64,000 bases of DNA from Polyangiaceae bacterium (GTDB lineage: Bacteria; Myxococcota_A; Polyangia; Polyangiales; Polyangiaceae), in the NCBI GenBank assembly GCA_019637265.1, contig JAHBVY010000013.1:1-64000 (forward strand). Reading direction: 5' to 3'. Position numbers and translations under genes: made by a program. Every line of letters starts with the position of its first letter. Positions within the stretch are counted from its first letter, which is position 1. Below, piece after piece: positions 1 through 7,081 of this stretch. Under the pieces are notes generated by a model. That model did no database searches. It saw nothing but the letters and a program-made list of their open reading frames with translations, and was not told where the DNA came from.

Positions 1-1
1 C

Positions 2-2533
2 TGGGTGCGCCTGGCGCGCCCGGGAGAGCCAGCAGACGCGCTGACGGAGCGCTACGGCGGCCGCTGGTACCACAAGGCGCTGCACCTCGACACCGCCGAC
101 CGCGTCAAGACGGCCTCGAGTGGCGCCCAGAGCCCGGAGTTTCTGGTGGGCGGCGAGAGCAAGGTCACGCTGCACTACTCGGAGCGCGGCACCGTGAAGC
201 AGGTGACCAGCAGCTACGGCACGCTGGTGAGTGAGGTGCACAGGGCTGCCGATGGCCTGCACGAGCACATCACCTACGGCGACCTGGCCGCGACGACGAC
301 CCAATTCAACTACGACACCCGGCGGCGGCTCAGCACGGTGCAGACCTACCGCGGGCCCCCCGCGCTGTGGACGACCCCGAGCGGCTCCTACACCCCGCCG
401 GCTGGGTCTCCGAGCACGCTCCAGCTCGTCCTCCAGAATGACCATTTTAGTTATGATGTGGTGGGTAACCCCACCCAGATTTCAGACCTAAGGAACCCTG
501 ATGAGTGGCCGGCGGGCGCGAAGCCGGTCACCCGTCAGATGCAGTACGACGACCTGTATCGGCTGACGCGGCAGGACATCGGTTACACGGCGGTCGATGG
601 GCAGCCAGCGGACCAAGACGACGCCTGGATAGACCCTCATGAGGGCTTGCCGGACCCACGGCGAGCGGAGGCCGCTCCGAGGCAGTCCTTTCCGGAGAGA
701 GCCCGCTACCAGACCTGGGCCTACGACTGGCTAGGTAACCTGACTGACAGCGGCGATGACGCCGATGGCTTCTACGACCGCAGCCTCGGCGCAGCGGAGC
801 ACGGCCCGGTCAGCGGCCGAGCCTACCAGCTCCAGCGCGCCGACAACCGCGCGACCGGCAGCCCCCGGCAAGGCGCGCTGCGGACCAGCTACGACCTGAC
901 AGGCAACCTGACCGAGCTGCGCGTCGACCGCGACGGCCCCTGCATCCCCGCGGGGCACTGCGCCCAGGTCTACCGCTACGCCTGGGACGAGGTGGGTCGC
1001 CTGGTCACAGCCCGCCGCTGGGACGCGGCGAGCCTCGACGTCGAGGACACTGCCGCCCCTGCCGGGCCCGCGGCGGTGGAGCTGCACTATGGCTACGACG
1101 CAAACGACCAAAGGGTCAGCAAGCGTGCGGTGGACCCCGCTGGGGAGCAGAGCTTTACGCTCTACATCTTCGACAGCCTGGAGCTGCGGCGCACGGCGTA
1201 CCTGCCACTGGAGGAGGACTACGCGCTGAACGCGGAGACGGAGGTGGTCTACCTCCTGGCCGGCTCCGCCAGGCTGGCGAGGCTCGCCTACGAGGCTCCC
1301 GGCAGCGTGCCCTCGTCAGGTGGCGAGACGGTGCACGTCTTCCTTGAGCTGGGAGACCATCTGGGCAGCACTAACACGGTGCTGGACTTGGCCACCAGTG
1401 AATTGGTGGAGAAGAGCACCCACTACGCCTACGGAGGCATCGAGAGCGACTACCGGCCCACGAGGTGGAACAGCTTTAGGGAAGACTACAAGTTTACCGG
1501 TAAAGAGGAGGACATCGAGGTTGGCCTAGTCTACTTCGGAAAGCGCTTCTATGCGCCGGCGCTGCAGCGCTGGGCGAGCCCAGACCCGCTGACCGTGCAT
1601 GGCTTGGGGGCGGACCCGAATCTGTACGCCTATGTCAGCGGGCAGGTGCTGAAGAGCGTCGACCCGTTGGGGCTTGAGAGGTGTAAACCTAGCCCTGATG
1701 GTAAAATGACACTATGCGAGGCGACCCAATCGTTGACCGCGAACTATCTCCGAACGCTCTACCCCGTTATTGGGACTACAGAGCGTGTTTTCCAGGGGGC
1801 GGGCGCCACTGCGGAGGCGGTGGCAAAGCGGGATCCGCTGAAAGCTGCTCACGAAATGTGGAGCGCCATGGAAGACACAGCCATGGTCGGGACAGGGGGC
1901 GTGAAAGCACTTTGGAATGCCGGCGTCAGTCATGTAAAGGACCTGGATACAAAGGCCAAGATAATAACGGGTCAGAGCGATGACATAGTTCGCGACGGTG
2001 TGTCAGTGGCCAACAAGGCTACCAATGATCTTGTCTTTGTAGTTAGCGTAGTAGCCATTCCAATTCCCAAGGGTTCTGCTGCCCCGAAGGGAGGCTCAGG
2101 CAGTTGGTTAGCCACCAAGGAGCCAAAGACACCCAATCCACCACCTACCAAGGTAGATACAACCCCAACTCCACTATCGAAGGCCCCACCGTCAGTCGCG
2201 TCAGGTTCCGTGCCGGCAGGCGCGACAGCAGGCGGGAAGGACACTACCAAGCTGACCGGAAAGGGTGGACGGGCAGGCGGGGGGACGCTGTCGACGGCTG
2301 CCCAGCGGTCAATACGCTCGCTTGAGGCGAGGCTCGCTGAACACGAGCGTAAGCTAGCTGCCTACATAGAGAACCCGTTCGCGTTCGACAATCGAGGCGA
2401 TCTGGCAAGGAATGCAGGTCGTCCAGAGGTGCAGCAGCGAATCATTGACGGCAGAATACGCCATCTCGAGGGCGAGATTAGAAATTTTCAACAACAGATT
2501 GAACAGCTTCACTCTGGCAAGGTAGATCCATGA
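2..2533 (+). CDS. Rhs/YD-repeat polymorphic toxin, 5' end outside the window
   Basis: The frame is open from the first base, so the N-terminus is missing; at least 843 residues are visible. YD repeats such as YDDLYRLTRQD, YDWLGNLTDSG and YGYDANDQRVSKRA are followed by the Rhs core end (DHLGS, YDYG-like HYAYGG, RFYAP, RWASPDPL) and the DPLGL cleavage motif near residues 553-557. The 285-residue tip after it is more AT-rich and unlike the other Rhs copies until its last 65 residues. That terminal helical segment (SIRSLEARLAEHERKLAAY, then NP, then EIRNFQQQIEQL) resembles the end of the third Rhs protein. Rhs proteins are delivered by contact or secretion systems, with the tip acting as the toxin. 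No catalytic motif was recognised in this tip. The stop overlaps the immunity gene by 4 bp (ATGA). Confidence 0.93.
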   Translation, partial: WVRLARPGEPADALTERYGGRWYHKALHLDTADRVKTASSGAQSPEFLVGGESKVTLHYSERGTVKQVTSSYGTLVSEVHRAADGLHEHITYGDLAATTTQFNYDTRRRLSTVQTYRGPPALWTTPSGSYTPPAGSPSTLQLVLQNDHFSYDVVGNPTQISDLRNPDEWPAGAKPVTRQMQYDDLYRLTRQDIGYTAVDGQPADQDDAWIDPHEGLPDPRRAEAAPRQSFPERARYQTWAYDWLGNLTDSGDDADGFYDRSLGAAEHGPVSGRAYQLQRADNRATGSPRQGALRTSYDLTGNLTELRVDRDGPCIPAGHCAQVYRYAWDEVGRLVTARRWDAASLDVEDTAAPAGPAAVELHYGYDANDQRVSKRAVDPAGEQSFTLYIFDSLELRRTAYLPLEEDYALNAETEVVYLLAGSARLARLAYEAPGSVPSSGGETVHVFLELGDHLGSTNTVLDLATSELVEKSTHYAYGGIESDYRPTRWNSFREDYKFTGKEEDIEVGLVYFGKRFYAPALQRWASPDPLTVHGLGADPNLYAYVSGQVLKSVDPLGLERCKPSPDGKMTLCEATQSLTANYLRTLYPVIGTTERVFQGAGATAEAVAKRDPLKAAHEMWSAMEDTAMVGTGGVKALWNAGVSHVKDLDTKAKIITGQSDDIVRDGVSVANKATNDLVFVVSVVAIPIPKGSAAPKGGSGSWLATKEPKTPNPPPTKVDTTPTPLSKAPPSVASGSVPAGATAGGKDTTKLTGKGGRAGGGTLSTAAQRSIRSLEARLAEHERKLAAYIENPFAFDNRGDLARNAGRPEVQQRIIDGRIRHLEGEIRNFQQQIEQLHSGKVDP

Positions 2534-2814
2534 AGATACAAATCGATATTCTAAAGGATTCGCTCAATAAGCTGTTGGACTACACTAAAGAGGCGCACGG
2601 GGAGACTGTGGATATAGATGCCGATCTCTATTGGTTCGTGCCAAGAGATATGCTCGTCGAGCCGGCTGTAGTGCCGAGCGAACTCACTCTCGGGTCTCTG
2701 GAAGATGATTGGCAGCAGATTTCTGCAATAGGGGACGGCGCAAGAGAGCCGATTGGGTATGGTCTCGTTTGGGCATCAGCTGTGCTCCGCGCAGTCGGCG
2801 ATCGGACCTTGTGA
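2530..2814 (+). CDS. Candidate immunity protein for the first Rhs tip
   Basis: A 94-residue acidic protein starts inside the stop codon of the upstream Rhs gene (ATGA overlap), the usual arrangement of a toxin and its translationally coupled immunity gene. It begins MKIQIDILKDSLNKLLDY, has an acidic middle (DIDADLYWFVP, LGSLEDDWQQI) and ends in a hydrophobic helix (GYGLVWASAVLRAVG). There is no signal peptide, so it should act in the cytoplasm. The assignment rests on position and size; I do not recognise a named immunity family. After the stop, a further short open frame (2815 to about 2925) reads DIIYYRFLENWSYIEV and may be a remnant of another cassette gene. Confidence 0.75.
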   Translation: MKIQIDILKDSLNKLLDYTKEAHGETVDIDADLYWFVPRDMLVEPAVVPSELTLGSLEDDWQQISAIGDGAREPIGYGLVWASAVLRAVGDRTL

Positions 2815-2925
2815 CATCATCTATTACCGCTTTCTTGAGAACTGGAGCTATATTGAGGTGATTCTGTCCTCTGGAGCGTGGAACACGCTCCTTCCTGGGG
2901 GCGAGCGGCCGTGTTGCTACTTCAA

Positions 2926-3276
2926 CTATAGTGCCTCCCGCACCCTCTCGAGCGCCTCAGGCAACCGCCGCATGACCACCTGCGCCTCGATGCGGAGCAC
3001 GCGGTACCCGAGGCGCTGGAGCTTCCTATCCCGCCGGGCATCTGCCGCCCGCTGCTGCTGATGGTGAGCACCATCGACCTCGACGATGAGCTTGCTCTTG
3101 GCGGCGACGAAGTCACAGATGTACCCTGCGATGGTCACTTGGCGACGGAATGCGACCCCATCGAGCTTTCGGCTGACGAGCGCCGCCCAGAGGAGCGCCT
3201 CCGGCGGCGATGGGTCATGGCGCATGGTGGCGGCACGGGAAGCAAGCAAGGCGGCGCGTTTGGCGGCGTAACTCAT
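2926..3276 (-). CDS. DUF559 endonuclease-like protein, copy 1
   Basis: A 116-residue protein of the DUF559 family, related to very-short-patch-repair-like PD-(D/E)XK nucleases. The motifs are FRRQVTIAGYICDF with Asp55, LIVEVDGAHH with Glu66 and Asp68, then an Arg-rich helix and GYRVLRIEA. The ATG at 3276 is chosen because GGAGAG lies about 6 bases upstream; longer versions of the frame run into GC-rich low-complexity sequence. It is antisense to, and upstream of, the leader of the next Rhs gene, and the same arrangement recurs at 6540-6905 and 17345-17710. It carries the expected active-site residues and looks intact. A role in cassette recombination is inference only. Confidence 0.85.
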   Translation of the reverse strand: MSYAAKRAALLASRAATMRHDPSPPEALLWAALVSRKLDGVAFRRQVTIAGYICDFVAAKSKLIVEVDGAHHQQQRAADARRDRKLQRLGYRVLRIEAQVVMRRLPEALERVREAL

Positions 3277-3288
3277 GGTTCTCTCCGG

Positions 3289-3310
3289 AGCCCAGCCGAG
3301 CGGCTGGGCT
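3289..3310. promoter_or_regulatory. Inverted repeat in the DUF559/Rhs divergent region, copy 1
   Basis: A 9-bp perfect stem (AGCCCAGCC / GGCTGGGCT) with a 4-base loop sits about 12 bases upstream of the DUF559 start, in the 176-bp region between the divergent DUF559 and Rhs leader genes. Equivalent 9-bp stems occur at the same place in the other two copies. It could be an operator, an mRNA leader hairpin or a recombination site. Confidence 0.5.
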
Positions 3311-3452
3311 TCGCGCCCCGCCGCGCAGGCGCGGTGCCAGGCTCCCACCCTAAGGAGCCAAGCAGCACCCGCCTGGCGCTGCGGTTGCGCGCCCCAAGCG
3401 GAGCCCAGCCGCGCGGGCTTCGCGACGTACCCCTCGCCGAGGGCGACCCGCA

Positions 3453-5831
3453 ATGAATGCCGTGCGGAAAAACGCCGCACGTCCACCACGCCCCATCCCC
3501 GCGGGCCTGCTGGCCAGCACCACCCTGCTCGCCCTCTCACAGCGCGCCACGCCCACTCCCCCCACACGCCCGAGCACCCTCGACCCGCGTCAAGCCCGGC
3601 GGGCTCCGCACACCAAACAAGAGCGTAACCCTCACCAATCACGCCCACCCCGCCATCGCCTGCAAGAGCTCTGGCGCTCCCTCCAAGCGCTCGTCCTCAC
3701 ATTAGTCATTCTGACGTCCCATGTTCACCCGGCAGCCATCGGCTTACTCTCGGCAGACCCCTCCCATGGCCGCCCGCAGGGGGCCTTGGCCCCCGAGGAC
3801 GGACATCGGGGAGGGGTAGGACGCGCGCAGGCCCATGGGGCCGAGCACGGAACGGGGTGGGCAACCCAAGACCCACACGAGGGCCTGCCTGACCCGCGGC
3901 GAGCAGAAGCTGCCCCGAGGCAGTCCTTCCCGGAGAGGGCTCGCTACCAGACCTGGGCCTACGACTGGCTCGGTAATCTGACTGACAGTGGGGACGACGC
4001 CGATGGCTTCTACGACCGCAGCCTGGGCGTCGCCGAGCACGGCCCGGTCAGTGGCCGAGCCTACCAGCTCCAGCGCGCCGACAACCGCGCGACGGGGAGC
4101 CCTAGGCAAGGCGCGCTGCGAACGAGCTACGACCTGACAGGCAACCTGACCGAGCTGCGCGTCGACCGCGACGGCCCCTGCATCCCCGCGGGGTACTGCG
4201 CCCAGGTCTACCGCTACGCCTGGGACGAGGTGGGTCGCCTCGTCACCGCCCGCCGCTGGGACGCGGCGAGCCTCGACGTCGAGGACACTGCCGCCCCTGC
4301 CGGGCCAGCTGCGGTGGAGCTGCACTACGGCTATGACGCCAATGACCAGCGGGTCAGCAAGCGCGCCGTCGACCCAGCAGGAGAGCAGAGCTTTACGCTC
4401 TACGTTTTCGACAGCTTGGAGCTGCGCCGCACCGCGTACCTGCCGCTGGAGGAGGACTACGCCCTCAACCCGAGCACCGAGGTCATCTACCTCCTAGCCG
4501 GCTCCGCCAGGCTGGCGAGGCTCGCCTACGAGGCTCCCGGCAGCGTGCCCTCGTCAGGCGGCGAGACGGTGCACGTGTTTCTGGAGCTGGGAGACCACCT
4601 GGGCAGCACCAACACGGTGCTGGACTTGGCCACCAGTGAATTGGTGGAGAAGAGCACCCACTACGCCTACGGAGGCATCGAGAGCGACTACCGGCCGACG
4701 AGGTGGAACAGCTTTAGAGAAGACTACAAGTTTACTGGGAAGGAAGAGGACATCGAGGTCGGCCTTGTCTACTTTGGGAAGCGCTTCTATGCGCCGGCGC
4801 TGCAGCGCTGGGCGAGCCCCGACCCGCTGACCGTGCATGGCTTGGGGGCAGACCCGAATCTGTACGCTTACGTCAGCGGACAGGTGCTGAAGAGCGTCGA
4901 CCCGTTGGGGCTTGACCTGTGGGATGCTTTGGGTGGGTTTATTGATAAACTCATTATCAGCCCACTTGTAGATACCGCAAAGAGCATCAAGGAAAATCTG
5001 ATTGCGAACGGTCAGCGACGAGCTGAGATGTCCCCCGGGGCAGCAGGCACGGAGATCTTGTATGACGCGACTTTAGGGCGTGCTACCGACGAGATAATAG
5101 GATTTGGTGAGTTTGTAGCCGAGTTAGCGTCTGGCCTTTGGAGCCTTCCTGAAGATCTTATCAAGGTCGCCACAGGTGACTTCTCAAGTGACCGGGCTCG
5201 CGGCGAAGCTGCAGCTAAGCCTGCTGCGACCTTGATAGATGCCGCAGCTGTTGGTACCGGATTACCCGGCTTGGTGAGGGGCATCTTCAGGGGGGTGCTG
5301 AGGGGAGCAGCAAGAGCCGCAACCAAGGGCGCAACCAAGGGCGCAACCAAGGGCGCAACCAAGGGCGCAACCAAGGGCGCAACCAAGGGCGCAACCAAGG
5401 GCGCAACCAAGGGTGCTACGAATGAACCCCCAACAAAGGTATCCACAGGGGTAACATCACCGAAGCCCAAGGGGCCAGCGCAAGAGGCAACAGGGGCGGG
5501 TGAAGGAGGTCTAGCAGGTTTGGTCGGGAAGGGGGGGGAGTCCGCGAAGGCCCCGCAGAACCTTTTCTATATAGAAAACGGTGTGCGACGTTCGCTTGTT
5601 CTGCGAAATGCTGGGATATCCGAGATCCCTGCAACTGTTTTCCGGCCCGGGTTTCGCCCAATTAATATTACATTACGACTCGACCAGCTAATGTCACCCA
5701 AGCTGTCCATTCCCATGGACTCTCGCTACCTGATGATTCAGCCTCCAATTCACACACCCATTCAGGTGCAACCCCTGGGGTTGCCAGGTCAGATGCCGTC
5801 CATTCCGCTCATGAATGTCACATTTGATTAA
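3453..5831 (+). CDS. Short Rhs toxin with leader, second cassette
   Basis: 792 residues. Residues 1-138 form a leader (MNAVRKN start, basic Pro/Arg-rich stretch, one membrane segment near 76-99). It joins directly to the last YD repeats at DPHEGLPDPRR, so the central Rhs shell seen in full-length proteins is absent. The core from about 140 to 487 is nearly identical to the first and third Rhs copies and ends in DPLGL (483-487). The 305-residue tip has a helical pretoxin part, eight ATKG repeats, a Lys/Pro/Gly linker and an unusual C-terminus rich in Pro, Met and Ile (FRPGFRPINITLRLDQL, ending MNVTFD). The toxic activity is not recognisable. The start was chosen because the MNAVRKN start is shared by all three leader copies; the ribosome binding site is weak. 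The immunity gene follows 2 bp after the stop. Confidence 0.88.
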   Translation: MNAVRKNAARPPRPIPAGLLASTTLLALSQRATPTPPTRPSTLDPRQARRAPHTKQERNPHQSRPPRHRLQELWRSLQALVLTLVILTSHVHPAAIGLLSADPSHGRPQGALAPEDGHRGGVGRAQAHGAEHGTGWATQDPHEGLPDPRRAEAAPRQSFPERARYQTWAYDWLGNLTDSGDDADGFYDRSLGVAEHGPVSGRAYQLQRADNRATGSPRQGALRTSYDLTGNLTELRVDRDGPCIPAGYCAQVYRYAWDEVGRLVTARRWDAASLDVEDTAAPAGPAAVELHYGYDANDQRVSKRAVDPAGEQSFTLYVFDSLELRRTAYLPLEEDYALNPSTEVIYLLAGSARLARLAYEAPGSVPSSGGETVHVFLELGDHLGSTNTVLDLATSELVEKSTHYAYGGIESDYRPTRWNSFREDYKFTGKEEDIEVGLVYFGKRFYAPALQRWASPDPLTVHGLGADPNLYAYVSGQVLKSVDPLGLDLWDALGGFIDKLIISPLVDTAKSIKENLIANGQRRAEMSPGAAGTEILYDATLGRATDEIIGFGEFVAELASGLWSLPEDLIKVATGDFSSDRARGEAAAKPAATLIDAAAVGTGLPGLVRGIFRGVLRGAARAATKGATKGATKGATKGATKGATKGATKGATKGATNEPPTKVSTGVTSPKPKGPAQEATGAGEGGLAGLVGKGGESAKAPQNLFYIENGVRRSLVLRNAGISEIPATVFRPGFRPINITLRLDQLMSPKLSIPMDSRYLMIQPPIHTPIQVQPLGLPGQMPSIPLMNVTFD
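5319..5414 (+). repeat. 12-bp tandem repeat x8 in the second Rhs tip
   Basis: Eight head-to-tail copies of GCAACCAAGGGC, the last ending in T. They encode (ATKG)8 in the linker before the toxin domain. The unit is a multiple of three, so slippage would change linker length without breaking the frame. Confidence 0.97.
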
Positions 5832-5833
5832 TC

Positions 5834-6100
5834 ATGATTGACACCGAACTACAACTGCGGCTATTGTTTATCTTACACCGGGCGTGGATTGAGGCCAGGA
5901 TGCTGGCGCAACGCAACGCGTGGCAGCAGCTGCATGACCTTGCTGACGCGGTCGAGACTATTCCTGCCGCTATGTCCAGATGGTCTGACAGAGATCTCGA
6001 AGCAACTCGATTTAACCTGTCGGTTTATGAGTCAAAGTACCCGGGGAACGCATTTCAATATACGTGCTATCTTGATATGGCGGTTTTGCCGCAGTTCTAA
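5834..6100 (+). CDS. Candidate immunity protein for the second Rhs tip (imm2)
   Basis: An 88-residue soluble, largely helical protein (ELQLRLLFILHRAWIEARML, then DLADAVETIPAAMSRW, then FQYTCYLDM) starting 2 bp after the Rhs stop. Its position makes it the immunity partner of the second tip. An almost identical gene at 14236-16899 is split by IS66, and the rejoined copy has exactly the same length. That copy has no toxin tip next to it, so it is an orphan immunity gene. The named family is not certain. Confidence 0.78.
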   Translation: MIDTELQLRLLFILHRAWIEARMLAQRNAWQQLHDLADAVETIPAAMSRWSDRDLEATRFNLSVYESKYPGNAFQYTCYLDMAVLPQF

Positions 6101-6234
6101 TTTCCGGGACCGCCCTTTGTTTAGGCTGGGCTGGTCCCGATTCGGTGGGCACCGCGTGGTAATCACGATTCGGCAGGCACCGTTCACTGCAGTACGCCCC
6201 AAGCTCTCAGTCAAGCCTTCTCCGGATTAGCAAT

Positions 6235-6513
6235 ATGGAGCTTATTCGCTGGGTGCTGGGAATTGTCTGCTGTTTCGGATTTCTGTGGATCGGTGCTCTA
6301 AACTGGGCTGTTTTCTGGTTGGGTCATGTCCGGCGCGTGAGCGCGCCTTCTTGGACACCATTGCTGGCTGGACTACTTGGTGTAGCCGCGATGCTGTTGC
6401 TGCCTCTGGATTTGGCGAGATTCTGGTGGGTGCCGCTCGTAGTTGACTGGGGATCGGCGCCGGCCATTATTATACATGGAGTCCGATGGTTTCTGGCTAT
6501 GAAGTCGGGATAG
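6235..6513 (+). CDS. Small membrane protein of the Rhs cassette
   Basis: A 92-residue hydrophobic protein with probably three membrane segments (about 5-28, 42-60 and 64-85), starting MELIRWVLGIVCC. It lies 134 bp after imm2 and just before the convergent DUF559 gene. A second copy at 17040-17339 keeps the same neighbours (imm2 before, DUF559 after), so it travels with this block. In this copy a stop codon lies upstream of MELI, which fixes the start. The function is unknown. It could be a second, membrane-located immunity factor or a gene left over from an older cassette. Confidence 0.65.
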   Translation: MELIRWVLGIVCCFGFLWIGALNWAVFWLGHVRRVSAPSWTPLLAGLLGVAAMLLLPLDLARFWWVPLVVDWGSAPAIIIHGVRWFLAMKSG

Positions 6514-6539
6514 GACGGACGAGACCGCAAGTGACTGCC

Positions 6540-6905
6540 TCACAAAGGAGGCGCATCCAGCGCCTTCCGCACCCTTTCCAACGCCTCAGGCAACCGCCGC
6601 ATGACCAGCTGCGCCTCGATGCGAAGCACACGGTATCCAAGGCGCTGGAGCTTCCTATCCCGCCGGGCATCCGCCGCTCGCTGCTGCTGATGGTGAGCAC
6701 CATCGACCTCGACGATGAGCTTGCACTTGGCAGCGACGAAGTCACAGATGTACCCTGCGATGGTCACTTGGCGACGGAATGCGACCCCACCGAGCTTACG
6801 GCTGACGAGCGCCGCCCAGAGGGTAGCCTCCGGCGGCGAGGGGTCATGGCGCATGGTGGCGGCACGGGAAGCGAGCAAGGCGGCGCGTTTGGTGGCGTAA
6901 CTCAT
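6540..6905 (-). CDS. DUF559 endonuclease-like protein, copy 2
   Basis: 121 residues, nearly identical to the copy at 2926-3276 but with five extra residues at the C-terminus (DAPPL). The Asp in GYICDF, the Glu-x-Asp of LIVEVDGAHH and the Arg-rich C-terminal helix are all kept. It starts at MSYATKR, matching the other copies. It converges on the membrane protein gene and diverges from the leader of the third Rhs gene. Confidence 0.85.
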   Translation of the reverse strand: MSYATKRAALLASRAATMRHDPSPPEATLWAALVSRKLGGVAFRRQVTIAGYICDFVAAKCKLIVEVDGAHHQQQRAADARRDRKLQRLGYRVLRIEAQLVMRRLPEALERVRKALDAPPL

Positions 6906-6916
6906 GGTTTCTTCCG

Positions 6917-6940
6917 AAGCCCAGCAGAGCGGCTGGGCTT
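6917..6940. promoter_or_regulatory. Inverted repeat in the DUF559/Rhs divergent region, copy 2
   Basis: A 9-bp perfect stem AAGCCCAGC / GCTGGGCTT with a 6-base loop, 11 bases upstream of the DUF559 start. The first base pair differs from copy 1 but a 9-bp stem is preserved. Confidence 0.5.
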
Positions 6941-7081
6941 CGCGTCCCCTCGCGCAGGCGCGGTGCCAGGCTCCCACCCTGAGGAGCCAAGCAGCACCCG
7001 CCTGGCGCTGCGGTTGCGCGCCCCAAGCGGAGCCCAGCCGCTCGGGCTTCGGTCCCCGTCCTACGCAGAGGGCGACCCGCA

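Noticed and set aside
3277-3648. N-terminal extension of the DUF559 frame to 3648
   Set aside because: The extension is GC-rich low complexity and overlaps the Rhs leader; the start at 3276 has a good ribosome binding site and is conserved among copies.
5319-5414. CRISPR-like repeat
   Set aside because: The units are directly head-to-tail without spacers and encode ATKG; it is a minisatellite.
6101-6234. Possible RNA gene in the spacer between imm2 and the membrane protein (GGGACC/GGTCCC)
   Set aside because: Only a six-base imperfect pairing is visible and it was duplicated along with its neighbours; support is too weak.
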